A stretch of 64,000 bases of DNA, taken from positions 62,001 to 126,000 of the forward strand of contig NZ_JBGCBZ010000009.1 in the NCBI RefSeq assembly GCF_041262585.1. The letters are read 5' to 3'. Of this stretch, positions 25,879 through 34,433 are shown piece after piece. Numbering within the stretch: the stretch's first letter is position 1; the number at the start of each line of letters is the position of its first letter. Below the pieces are notes generated by a model. The model was not told the origin of the DNA and searched no databases. It was given only the letters and a program-made list of their open reading frames with translations. The position numbers were made by a program, and so were the translations under genes. Origin of the DNA: JAOEGB01 sp041262585. GTDB taxonomy: Bacteria > Actinomycetota > Actinomycetes > Streptosporangiales > Streptosporangiaceae.

Positions 25879-26859
25879 GTGCCGGAGGAAATGACCTTTG
25901 CCAGGTTTGTTCGTTTAAGGCGGGCAGAGTTGCGTCTCTCACAGGCGGACTTGGCATGGTTGGCTCGAATCTCCCGAACAACTTTGTCGAACCTGGAACA
26001 CGGCCGGGGAGACCCCGAGTCGCGGACTGTGACTGATGTTTTGGTAGCTCTCGGGCTGGATCCGAGTCATCTGACAGACGCTAACTTTGTCAAAGCAGAC
26101 CGATATGCGGTCATAGACGATGTGCTGTTTCAGCGCATTCTAGATCTCGTGATTGAGGAGCGTTCACACGATGACCAGAATGCGCGGCGTTTCGCTGACC
26201 GCATGATGCTATTCCTACAATCTGTGCGCTCAGGCAGTACATTCGAAGGGTCCGAACGCCACATACTCATGGATTTTGCAGGGATGGTCGCCCCGCGCTT
26301 GGATCTAACTAGTTCAGTAGACCAGAAGATCCTCGAGACATTCCAAGATTATGGATGGAACCCCGACGACGTAAGAGACGGTCCGCGAATTCGGAGACTA
26401 TCGTTAGGCCTCGGCGCCTTAATGCCCACGTCTGGCGTTGCATTAGCCGACACTGAAACCGCCCCCGCATTGGCGGAAATATCGGCGAAACTCAATGACA
26501 TTGCAGCACAAGTCGAACCATTTATATTGGGACAGAGAGATTCAGCGAGAGCGTTCGAGCGGCTTCCCGTCGTAGTACAGGATGTTCTCTTGCGGGGCCA
26601 GATCGTGGACTTCGATACCCATCAGCCTCCCAACGCTCCCGAGATCACGGTCGTTGACCTGGTGGTCCGGGACGTAAGGGCAGTGTCGGCCCCCTTGTCA
26701 AGTAGAAAATTAACGGTGGAGGCGGTCAGGCGCTGGAGCACCATTCTCCTAGCCGCCAAGTATCTGCTGGAGAACCTCGCCGCCGATCAAGACCCCGGGG
26801 AAATCTTGGATATTGTGGAGCACATCGTTAGCGAGCGGAGGGCACGCGACTCTGTTTGA
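25879..26859 (+). CDS. XRE-family regulator with large C-terminal domain
   Basis: 326 residues. N-terminal helix-turn-helix: FARFVRLRRAELRLSQADLAWLARISRTTLSNLEHGRGDPESRTVTDVLVALGL. The C-terminal 250 residues are helical (EISAKLNDIAAQVEPFILGQRDS..., VRRWSTILLAAKYLLENLAADQ) and not assigned to a family. It is the only clearly intact gene of the element; less biased codon use than the host suggests transfer. GTG 25879 is used; ATG at 25891 has its ribosome site too close. May be the element's maintenance repressor. Confidence 0.75.
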   Translation: MPEEMTFARFVRLRRAELRLSQADLAWLARISRTTLSNLEHGRGDPESRTVTDVLVALGLDPSHLTDANFVKADRYAVIDDVLFQRILDLVIEERSHDDQNARRFADRMMLFLQSVRSGSTFEGSERHILMDFAGMVAPRLDLTSSVDQKILETFQDYGWNPDDVRDGPRIRRLSLGLGALMPTSGVALADTETAPALAEISAKLNDIAAQVEPFILGQRDSARAFERLPVVVQDVLLRGQIVDFDTHQPPNAPEITVVDLVVRDVRAVSAPLSSRKLTVEAVRRWSTILLAAKYLLENLAADQDPGEILDIVEHIVSERRARDSV

Positions 26860-26869
26860 ACGTTGGAGC

Positions 26870-27807
26870 ATCCACTGAAGTGAACCGCACATTTCTATGG
26901 TGGCCTCATGTTGCCACGTCGCGAACATCTTGCCTATACGGGTCAGCACAACCCCTCCGAGCACAACTACCAATCCGAGGATTGCAGTAACCGTGGATCG
27001 TTCGTTGAGTATCAGCCATCCAGCAACTATTGCGACTGCTGGCAGTAAAATAAGTCATCACTGAAGCTATTACGGCTCCGTCGTCTTGCATGATCCTGTA
27101 GTTGAGCACGTAAGCAATCCCCGGCGCCCAGGACCCCAAGGATGCCTAGGGCTATCAACGCATCTAGACGGAAGCTTCGGAGGCTGTGTGGTGGTCATGG
27201 GAAACGTCACCAGCAACCCTGAGGCCGCCATCAGTCGGCTGGCTGAAAGGACCACGGATCCTAGAGCTCCCTTTTGCCAAGTAGTAGTGGTCGATATAGA
27301 TGCACCTAATCGCATAACAAATTGCCGCCACAAGACATGCGAGCCCACCCCAGCTAGTGACCTGGTATTGATTGACCACGGGGAAAATATCAGCAGAGTG
27401 CTTCCGAATGCGAGCAGGAGCGCTGCGACACAGGGAGGCGAGGTTCTACGGTCATGGCCTACGACTTAGGCGAACAGCATCGTCCACAACGGTGTCGTGG
27501 AGTTGATAATGCCTGCGCAGAGGATGAGATGCTCCGCTCACCTATCGCAAAGAGTAGATAGGGAGCCGCGTTGGCGAGCAGGGCTGCGACCGTGAGGTGC
27601 CCCCATAGCTTCCAGCCTCGGGGCAATCGTCGGCCCTGGGCGTAGACCACAACCGTCAGGACGAGTGCTCCGAGGACAAGGCGGATCAGGGTGACCTGAG
27701 TGGGCGAGAAGCCGCGTAGCGCAATCTTGATCCAGAGGAAACCGGCTCCCCCAGAGCAGAGCAAGCGCGCCCACGCGGAAGAGACCTCCGGCACGTACCC
27801 GACTCAT
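26870..27807 (-). pseudogene. EamA/DMT-family exporter, multiple frameshifts
   Basis: Pieces of an about 300-residue DMT permease are recognisable in different frames: ALALLWGS then GFLWIKIALRGFSPTQVTLIRLVLGALVLTVVVYAQGRRLPRGWKLWGHLTVAALLANAAPYLLFAIGERSISSS, then GIINSTTPLWTMLFA with an immediate stop, ALLLAFGSTLLIFSP, IMQDDGAVIASVMTYF and VVLGGVVLTRIGK. At least four frame changes and a stop rule out function. Likely cargo of the element or a trapped host gene. Confidence 0.75.
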
Positions 27808-27836
27808 TCCACCGGCACGTCGTACAGCAGGCCAGT

Positions 27837-28368
27837 CATGTCGGCGCGCATGACGAAGCGGAAGTACCTGACCAAGTCCCTCGGCGACGCCCTCGGCACC
27901 GACAACCCCGCACAGTGCCAGCACGCCGAACGACTCCTTGACGCCCTGCGGTTCGAGCCGTGCGCGCCTACCTGCCCGAACTGGCTGCGGTACGGCGTGC
28001 AGCCCAAGGGCGCCAAGCCGGGATGGCTCCCGGCCGGTGCAAGGGCAAGACGCACAAAACCGATCACCTCGGTTACGCGGGCCGGCGGGGTGCTCGTGTC
28101 GCGGAAGTGGTCGAACAAGACGCTGATCGAGCACAAGCAGGACCGCCGTACCTGGGTCCTGGAGGCCCTCGGCGTCTCCGACGAGCCGGTTGACCCCCAC
28201 CGCTACGTCTGAAAGCCGGTCAAGCCGACAGACCCGGACCTTGACCCGATCGGCGTACGGCTCCTGCGCTCGGTTCACAAACGCCAGCGCTGGCGCAACC
28301 ACATGAACCAGCTCCAGGCCCGTGCAGACGGACAAGATTTTTCTGCAACTGAAGGGAGGGCAGCGTGA
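27837..28368 (+). pseudogene. RepSA-type replication initiator, C-terminal remnant
   Basis: ALRFEPCAPTCPNWLRYGVQPKGAKPG, then in another frame CKGKTHKTDHLGYAGRR, then VLVSRKWSNKTLIEHKQDRRTWVLEALGVSDEPVDPHRY, a stop, and LRSVHKRQRWRNHMNQLQARA. This matches my memory of the C-terminal third of RepSA-like initiators of actinomycete integrative elements. Two compensating frameshifts, one stop and loss of the catalytic N-terminus show decay. Its terminal TGA overlaps the xis ATG, the usual rep-xis-int order. Confidence 0.65.
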
Positions 28369-28545
28369 TGGACAGACTCTTCTACCGGCCCGAGGACGCG
28401 GCGGTCGTCCTCGGCATGAGCCGTGCGGCGGTCTTCCGGCTGATCAAGAGCGGTGAGCTTCGCTCGGTGAAGTACGAGGGGTATCGCCTCGTCCCCGCTG
28501 ACGCTCTTTCAGGAGTTTGCCCGGCGACTGGCAGAGGCGGCGTGA
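28368..28545 (+). pseudogene. xis: Excisionase, frameshifted into the integrase
   Basis: MDRLFYRPEDAAVVLGMSRAAVFRLIKSGELRSVKYEGYRLVPADAL is a complete MerR-like excisionase helix-turn-helix. One extra T in the TTT at about 28507-28509 shifts the frame: without it the sequence continues QEFARRLAEAA and stops at 28543-28545, overlapping the integrase ATG (TGATG). As is, xis reads into int as one 241-codon frame. DNA-binding part intact, so partial activity is conceivable. Confidence 0.75.
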
Positions 28546-29644
28546 TGGCCGACCGCAAGCCGAACGGGCGATCGTCGATCTATCTCGGTCAGGATGGCTA
28601 CTGGCACGGCTGGGTCACTGTGGGGATCAAGCCGGACGGCTCTCCTGATCGCCGTCACCGGATGGGAAAGACGGAGGCGGAGGTCACCCGCAAGGTCCGG
28701 GAGTTGGAGGGCAAGCGCGAGACTGGGCAGGTCGCCAAGCCGGGCAAGGTCCCGACTGTCGCCGAGTGGATGACCGAATATCTCGACGTGATCTGCGACC
28801 GGCTCGTAGCGTCGGGCAAGATGGCGCCCCGAACCCTCGACGACTACCTGTCCAAGACCCCTCACTGGGTCATTCCGCTGCTCGGTCGTCACCGCCTCGA
28901 CCGGCTCGCGCCTGAGCACCTCGATAAGGCGTACGCGACGATGCTGGAGCAGGGCCGGTCGTCGAGCACGGTTCTCCATCGGATCTTGTCGCGCGCTCTG
29001 AAGATCGCCGTACGCCGGAACAAGGTGACGAAGAACGTCGCCACGCTCATTGACGCCCCTGTTGCGGCTGATCCGACCTGGAGCCGCTGACGCGGAACGA
29101 GGTGCGCAAGATCCTAGAGGCCGCCAAGTCGCGCAGGAACGCCGCTCGTTGGTCGGTGGCTCTTGCCCTCGGTATCCGTCAGGATATAGCGCTCGGCCTC
29201 CGGTGATCCTTCGTCGACCTCCAGACCGGAGTGATCAAAGTCTGGTACCAGGCGCAGCGGTCCCCCTGGCGGCACGGCTGCGACGAATCCTCACGAGTGT
29301 GGCAAGGAGTGGCACCGATGGCCGTGCAAGCCGCGGTGCAAGACCCACAAGCACGACCCGGACTGTCCACAGGACTGCAAGCGGCGCGGCCACGTCTGCC
29401 TCACGAGGACGTGCCCGAAGGACTGCACCGGCCACGCCGACCGCTGCCCGAAGGAAGCCCGACTCCATGACGCACGCCACACCGCCGGAACCCTCCTCGT
29501 CGAGCAGGGCGTACATCCGGGTCGTGTAAGAGATCCTCGGCCACGCCCCGCGTCACCACGACAGAGCGCTACACCCACGTGGCGAGCCTTCAAGTGAAGG
29601 ACGCGAGCGAGCGTATGGGGGCCGCCCTCTGGGGCGACGAGTAA
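28545..29644 (+). pseudogene. int: Tyrosine integrase of the element, degenerate
   Basis: MADRKPNGRSSIYLGQDGYWHGWVTVGIKPDGSPDRRHRMGKTEAEV starts a typical AICE integrase. Frame breaks follow at about 29070 (should read EPLTRNEVRKILEAAK), a TGA replaces Trp at about 29204 (LGLR-stop-SFVDLQTG), the centre of the catalytic domain is deleted after a Cys-rich insert, and the end (LHDARHTAGTLLVEQGVH, then EILGHA, TERYTHVASLQVKDASERMGAALWGDE) is in three frames. HxxRH and Tyr are present but not in one protein, so the element cannot move by itself. Confidence 0.85.
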
Positions 29645-29694
29645 CCGGCGATCAATGACAACTGCAACTAGAACTGCAACTACGAGCCCTCTAG

Positions 29695-29799
29695 AGATCG
29701 CAAAAGCCCCTCTCGCGGTGACAGCGAGAGGGGCTTTGAAGTGCGGAGGCTCGGGGATTTGAACCCCGGATGGGCTTAAGACCCAAACCGCATTAGCAG
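29695..29799. repeat. Right attachment repeat inside the intact tRNA-Ser
   Basis: 105-bp copy of 24068-24172 with one mismatch (C for T in the terminator stem). It covers the terminator hairpin AAAGCCCCTCTCGC/GCGAGAGGGGCTTT and the 3' half of the tRNA through the anticodon. Identity ends two bases past the anticodon, the usual crossover zone for tRNA-targeting integrases. Confidence 0.85.
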
Positions 29800-29833
29800 T
29801 GCGGCGCCATAGACCTGACTAGGCGAAGCCTCC
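29744..29833 (-). tRNA. tRNA-Ser (anticodon GCT)
   Basis: 90 nt. Acceptor stem GGAGGCT (29833-29827) pairs with AGCCTCC (29751-29745), discriminator G at 29744, anticodon GCT (29797-29795) between CCGCA and TGCGG, long variable arm TTTGGGTCTTAAGCCCA typical of serine tRNAs, T arm TCCGGGG-TTCAAAT-CCCCGA. No encoded CCA is evident. Target of the integrative element; its 5' half is host sequence to the right, the 3' half came with the element. Confidence 0.93.
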
Positions 29834-30009
29834 TGGTTGCCGAGTGGCTCAGCACAGAGTACCGGCGATCGTGCGAGGCGGCAAAGCGGATTCCCAGCCA
29901 GGATCGCCGCCCCGGATGAGGACGGCCGAAGACCGCCCTCGACGACCATATGCGCAGACCAGACCAGACCATGCAAGCGAGACACGCCGTCGCTCCGGAT
30001 CTGATAGTG

Positions 30010-30046
30010 CACAGCCCTTGTCCACAGGCTGTGGACAAGGGCTGTG
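30010..30046. terminator. Strong hairpin made of two inverted DnaA-box-like sequences
   Basis: A perfect 17-bp stem with a 3-nt loop, 26 bp past the YceI stop codon, suited to terminate that gene. Each arm contains TTGTCCACA, the actinomycete DnaA-box consensus, so the two boxes face each other 3 bp apart. No T-run follows on the minus strand. Confidence 0.55.
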
Positions 30047-30071
30047 TGCAAGGTGTCCGCGCTCGCAAGGC

Positions 30072-30635
30072 TCAGCCCTGCCGTACGGCCTCGCCCTCGA
30101 TCTCGATCTTGACCTTCTTGCCAACGAGGACGCCGCCGGTCTCGAGGGCCTGGTTCCAGGTCAGACCGAAGGCCTCACGGTCGATCTCCGTCTCGGCGGA
30201 GAAGCCGAAGATCTCCTGGCCCCACGGGTTGGTGGCCGCGCCGCCGAACTCGAGCTTGAGGGTGGCCTCGTGGGTGACGTCACGGATGGTGAGGTCGCCG
30301 ACCAGCGTGAACTCGTCACCCTTGTGGCCGGCCACGCGGGTGCTGCGGAAGGTGATGTCGGGGTACTTGTCGATACCGAGGAAGTCGTTGCTCTGGAGGT
30401 GCGCGTCGCGATCGGAAGCGCCGGTCTCGATGCTGGCGGCCTTGATGACAGCCTCGACGCTGGACTCCAGCGGGTTCTCGGCGATCACAATCTTGCCCTC
30501 GAACTCACCGAAGTGGCCTCGAACCTTGCTCACCATCATGTGCTTGACGACGAAGCCGACCCGCGTGTGAGCCACGTCCAGCGCGAAGTCGCCGGCGGCC
30601 GGGATCTTGAGGCCTTCCCACTCACGAATGCTCAT
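30072..30635 (-). CDS. YceI family lipid-binding protein
   Basis: 187 residues, no signal peptide. YceI beta-barrel pattern: GDFALDVAHTRVGFVVKHMMVSKVRGHFGEFEGKI near 15, SIETGASDRDAHLQSNDFLGIDKYPDITFRST near 70, GDLTIRDVTHEATLKLEFGG near 115. The family binds polyisoprenoid or fatty amide ligands and is linked to stress or isoprenoid metabolism. Divergent from a MarR regulator 104 bp away, whose gene likely controls both. Start chosen at ATG 30635; an upstream extension lacks homology. Confidence 0.88.
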   Translation of the reverse strand: MSIREWEGLKIPAAGDFALDVAHTRVGFVVKHMMVSKVRGHFGEFEGKIVIAENPLESSVEAVIKAASIETGASDRDAHLQSNDFLGIDKYPDITFRSTRVAGHKGDEFTLVGDLTIRDVTHEATLKLEFGGAATNPWGQEIFGFSAETEIDREAFGLTWNQALETGGVLVGKKVKIEIEGEAVRQG

Positions 30636-30739
30636 TGCTGCTGTGCTCCAGAGGTAGTTGCTTGGTGGATGTCTGCCGCAACAAATGTCTACCGGAGAAG
30701 TATTCCCCGCGTCAACTATGGTCGCGTAGACTTTTAGGC

Positions 30740-31219
30740 ATGGACCCATTCGACGACCCGCGGCTCACGGCCATGGGCCTGCTTGCCGAGGTCTTTAGCG
30801 GCATACGGAGTAAGCACAGCCAGGCCTTTGTCGAGATCGGCCTTTCCGAGGTGGACTTCGAGACCCTCATCCGGCTGGCGCGCTCTCCGGAGCGGAAGCT
30901 GCGGATGAGCGACCTGGCCAGCCAGACATCGCTCTCCACAAGCGGGATCACCCGTGTCGTCGACCGGCTTGAACGCGAAGGCCTGGTCGAGCGCAGCGCC
31001 TGCTCTCACGACCGCCGCGCGTCCTACGCCGTCCTCACCGAGGCCGGCGCGGACCGCCTTATAAGGGTGTTGCCGCAGCATCTGAAGGACATCGAGACCT
31101 GGTTCACCGGTCTCCTGACGCCGGAGCAACTGGCCGACTTCCTCGCGGCGCTCCGCGTCATCCGCGATGTCGTACGGCCCTGCGCCACGGCGGGGGTCGA
31201 TCGCGTCAGGACAAGCTGA
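30740..31219 (+). CDS. MarR family transcriptional regulator
   Basis: 159 residues. Winged helix: LRMSDLASQTSLSTSGITRVVDRLEREGLVERSACSHDRRASYAVLTEAGADRL, with the wing DRRAS. TAGACT (30727-30732) lies 7 nt before the ATG, so the mRNA is probably leaderless. GTCTAC (about 30686) and GTAGAC (about 30726) in the intergenic region form a spaced inverted repeat that may be its operator. Divergent with yceI, suggesting that YceI-type gene as its target. Confidence 0.85.
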   Translation: MDPFDDPRLTAMGLLAEVFSGIRSKHSQAFVEIGLSEVDFETLIRLARSPERKLRMSDLASQTSLSTSGITRVVDRLEREGLVERSACSHDRRASYAVLTEAGADRLIRVLPQHLKDIETWFTGLLTPEQLADFLAALRVIRDVVRPCATAGVDRVRTS

Positions 31220-31446
31220 GCCGTACCGGACTGATGAGGCCCAAGCCATCACGCGTCCAACCCGGCATGTACGGCGGGGCGGCAGGCTGTACGGGGACAG
31301 AAGAGCACCCAACGGGTGAATATTTGTGGCCTTTGCGGTCACAGTAGAGCGGTGAGGCACACAAAGCGTCACACATCCGACGTATCTTGATCGAAGTCGA
31401 AAGACGCGTCAGTGGCCCCGCCGTCCCCCTAGCCCCTGGAGCGCCC

Positions 31447-32397
31447 GTGCGTTTCATCCCCCGCGCACTCGCCATGCTCGGAGCCGCCGCCCTCGCCGTT
31501 TCCCTCGCTCCGGCTTGGCCTGCCGCGGCCGGAACCGCGCCGGAGAGCAGACCGAAAAGCGTGCCGGCGAACGCGGTCGCGGTGAAGGTGAAGAAGGTCC
31601 TGGACGGGGACACCATCGACGTCACGGTCAAGGGCGGGACCGCACGGGTCCGGCTCCTCGACGTGGACGCTCCGGACAAGGGTCAGTGCTGGTTCGCGGA
31701 CGCGTGGGCGCGCACGTCAGCGCTGCTTCCGGCCGGCAAGACCGCGTACTTCCTGCGCGACAAGGAGTCACGCGACGCGGACGGCCGATATCTGCTCTAC
31801 GCCTGGTCGGCCAAGGGCGTGTTCGTCAACGGCGATCTGGTGAGGTACGGCTATGCGCAGGCGGAGGTGTCCCTGCCGGAGCACAGGTACACCACTGCCT
31901 TGCTGGCCCAGCAGGCCACGGCCCGGGCGGAGCGCCGCGGGATGTGGTCGGGCCTGTGCTGGGCGGCCGACACCTACGACAAGCGCGGGACCACTGAGAT
32001 CCCGGGCGCGGTGACGGTTCTGACCCCGCAGCCCGTCCCGTCACTGAATCTGGGAAGCGGCCTGACCCCGAGCCCGTCGTCAAGCTCATCGCCCAACCCC
32101 TCGCCGAGCTTGGAAGAGACGGACCTCAGCGCGGACCCCAACACCGAGCCGGGCATGGACCCCATCACGGACCCGAGCACCGACCCTGGCACAGAGTGGG
32201 GCACCGATCTCACTGCCGACCCGAGTCCCAGCGCTACGCCCAGCCCGAGCCCCACTGCCGGGGACGGGGTTGACCCGAGGTTCCAGACCTGCGCCGAGGC
32301 GAACCGCCACGGTTACGGCAACTACCGGAGGGGCGTCGACATCGAGTACGGCTGGTACTACGACCGCGACCACGACGGCATCGTCTGCGAGTTCTGA
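31447..32397 (+). CDS. Secreted thermonuclease-like protein with Excalibur domain
   Basis: 316 residues. GTG at 31447 with GGAG upstream starts a signal peptide (FIPRALAMLGAAALAVSLAPAWPAAAG). Staphylococcal-nuclease (TNase) domain about 40-170: VKKVLDGDTIDVTVKGGTARVRLLDVDAPDKGQCWFADAW, AQAEVSLPEHRY. A Pro/Ser/Asp-rich linker (about 190-270) follows, then a C-terminal Excalibur Ca-binding domain FQTCAEANRHGYGNYRRGVDIEYGWYYDRDHDGIVCEF. Ca-dependent extracellular nuclease expected. Monocistronic, convergent with the sigma factor gene. Confidence 0.87.
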   Translation: MRFIPRALAMLGAAALAVSLAPAWPAAAGTAPESRPKSVPANAVAVKVKKVLDGDTIDVTVKGGTARVRLLDVDAPDKGQCWFADAWARTSALLPAGKTAYFLRDKESRDADGRYLLYAWSAKGVFVNGDLVRYGYAQAEVSLPEHRYTTALLAQQATARAERRGMWSGLCWAADTYDKRGTTEIPGAVTVLTPQPVPSLNLGSGLTPSPSSSSSPNPSPSLEETDLSADPNTEPGMDPITDPSTDPGTEWGTDLTADPSPSATPSPSPTAGDGVDPRFQTCAEANRHGYGNYRRGVDIEYGWYYDRDHDGIVCEF

Positions 32398-32450
32398 CCG
32401 CGCGCAGCAGCGCCCGGCCGCGGGTCCGTCGAGCGGTGGGCGGGCAGCGA

Positions 32451-32990
32451 TCAGTTCACCGGCTCCCGGGGAATCGGCTCGCAGGCAATCGACTCGCGGG
32501 CAATCGGTTCGCGGGGGGTGGAGACCACGAGGTCACCCCGGAGTTTGGCCATGCCGCGCGAGACCGTGCTCTTGACCGTGCCGACGCTGATGCCGAGCGT
32601 CCTGGCGATCTCCGGCTCGGTCATGTCCTCGTAGTAGCGCAGCACGATGGCCGTGCGCTGCCGTGCCGGCAGCCGGTCGAGGGCCTGTTCCAACTCGTCG
32701 TACCGGTGTCTCGGGTCGTGATTGGTCGCGACCTCGGGAAGCTCCTCGGAGGGGTACTCCTCCAGCTTGCGCCGCCGCCACCACGAGATGTTGATGTTCA
32801 CCATCGCCCGCCGCACGTAGCTGTCGAGCGAGGACCGATCCTGGATCCGGTCCCACGCGAGGTAGGTCTTCGCGAGGGCGGCCTGAAGCAGGTCCTCGGC
32901 GTCGCAGGGATGCCCGGTCAACTGATAGGCGACCCGCAAAAGGGCCGCCCCACGGGACACGACGTATGTGTGAAACTCCTCATGGTTCAC
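32451..32990 (-). CDS. SigE-family ECF sigma factor
   Basis: 179 residues from GTG 32990. Sigma region 2: HTYVVSRGAALLRVAYQLTGHPCDAEDLLQAALAKTYLAWDRI, with SYVRRAMVNINISWWRRRK; region 4: ALDRLPARQRTAIVLRYYEDMTEPEIARTLGISVGTVKSTVSRGMAKL. This is the actinobacterial 'SigE family' (TIGR02983 type). The C-terminal tail (REPIARESIACEPIPREP) is encoded by 15-bp tandem repeats at about 32470-32515. No anti-sigma gene is adjacent. An in-frame GTG at 32996 is an alternative start. Confidence 0.85.
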   Translation of the reverse strand: MNHEEFHTYVVSRGAALLRVAYQLTGHPCDAEDLLQAALAKTYLAWDRIQDRSSLDSYVRRAMVNINISWWRRRKLEEYPSEELPEVATNHDPRHRYDELEQALDRLPARQRTAIVLRYYEDMTEPEIARTLGISVGTVKSTVSRGMAKLRGDLVVSTPREPIARESIACEPIPREPVN

Positions 32991-33296
32991 GATCACGCGA
33001 TCACCAGCCTGGCCTGGGAGGGCATCTCGTGCCAGAATGGCAGCCTGCCGCCAGAATCCGGCTGAACCGAAATCCAGGTTTCGTACAGTCAACGGCAAAG
33101 ACCCCACAAGCCCGGTAGCGGGAACCTCTTCCCCGTTGTCCGTACGGCTCTCGCCGCGTAGGCGCGGGTTTGCCTCATAGTGGGAGATAACGCGTTCCAC
33201 CCGGAGTGGGAATATTGCTCCCGCAGCTCACCATCAGCGCTATTCCCACCCCTGTCGACACAGGCCGCATGTGAGGCTAGACAGGTGGGAGGGCCG

Positions 33297-34433
33297 ATGC
33301 CGTACCGGAGCGCGATGTCAGACCCCAGTGACATGACGAACCCCGGCGCCATGCCGCACTGGACTGGTGTGCCAGGCTCAAGCGCGGAGCCGTACCAGAG
33401 TCCGGTGCCGTACCAGAGTCCGGTGCCGTACCAGAGCGCTGGGCCGTACAGGGGTGCGATGCTTTACCGAAGTGCCATGTCGGACCGGAGTGCGATGCCT
33501 GACCGGAATGTCGAGCGAAGGCGCGTGCTGGCGGCGGCGGCGCTCGGCCGCGAGGCGGAGCCCCCACGGCTCACGGCCGACGACGGCGTGACCCTCGACG
33601 CCCTGAGCGGCCAGATTCTCGACGTGAGCCCTCACCTGATCATCATCGAGGACGACGAGGGCGAGGAGCGGCGGCTGGTCATCGCCCCGTGGGCGACCGC
33701 CTGGCGCGGCGCCCGCGTCTCCCCCGCCGATCTGTCGCTCGGGGCGCGGGTCGTCATCCGGGCGCTGCGCTCGGGCACGGTCGTCGACCGCATCTGGGCG
33801 GACATCACCCGGATGACCGGGATCATCCTCAGCGTTGAGGGCACGCGCGACCTCACGGTCGAACTCGACAGCGGCCCTCATCGCGGGAGGCGCTCGGTCG
33901 TCATCCCATACCGGTCGTCCGGCCGGATGCGGGTGCGGCATCCGCAGTTGGAGGCGGGTTACCTCTTCGACGCGATCGGCGTCATCGAAGGCGGCACCGC
34001 GCTCGCCCAGATCACCCCGACCTCCCAGCCGCCTTACCGGGCGAAGGCCGTGCCGCCCCCTCCCCCGGCGTACCGCGGGGTCCAATCGAAGATCTCCGGC
34101 ACCGCCGTGTGGGCGGATTTCGAGGAGTACGGCGTCGCCTATCCGATGCTGGAGACCTCCGACACCGGCTGCGACGACGCGGGCGTCTCGTGCACCGGCC
34201 TGCCGTACCTCGCGCTGGGGTCGATGCTCTCCGTCCGCAACGTGTGCGACGGCCGGGCGAACGCGCTGCCGATCGTCGGCTGCGGCTGCATCGCGGGCCG
34301 TTTCTGCGACCGGTGCCTGGAGTGCGGCACTTCCCCGCGCGGGCGGATCGTGGAGCTGTCCGCGTCGGCATACGTCGAGCTTGGCGGCGACCTGACCAAG
34401 GGCTGTTTCAACGCCCGCGTCGGATTGGGGTGA
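33297..34433 (+). CDS. Protein with RlpA-like double-psi beta-barrel domain and Cys-rich insert
   Basis: 378 residues; GGGAGGG precedes the ATG. N-terminal about 65 residues are repetitive (PYQSPVPYQSPVPYQSAGPYR), encoded by 18-bp tandem repeats (about 33388-33445). Residues 80-230 form an unassigned beta domain. The C-terminus (about 265-378: GTAVWADFEEYGVAYP..., GLPYLALGSMLSVRN, PRGRIVELSASAYVELGGDLTKGCFNARV) follows an RlpA/expansin-like double-psi barrel, with an extra CGCIAGRFCDRCLECG insert. No signal peptide is visible, unusual for this fold. The stop abuts the next start, so it is coupled to a MauE-like membrane protein. Confidence 0.6.
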   Translation: MPYRSAMSDPSDMTNPGAMPHWTGVPGSSAEPYQSPVPYQSPVPYQSAGPYRGAMLYRSAMSDRSAMPDRNVERRRVLAAAALGREAEPPRLTADDGVTLDALSGQILDVSPHLIIIEDDEGEERRLVIAPWATAWRGARVSPADLSLGARVVIRALRSGTVVDRIWADITRMTGIILSVEGTRDLTVELDSGPHRGRRSVVIPYRSSGRMRVRHPQLEAGYLFDAIGVIEGGTALAQITPTSQPPYRAKAVPPPPPAYRGVQSKISGTAVWADFEEYGVAYPMLETSDTGCDDAGVSCTGLPYLALGSMLSVRNVCDGRANALPIVGCGCIAGRFCDRCLECGTSPRGRIVELSASAYVELGGDLTKGCFNARVGLG

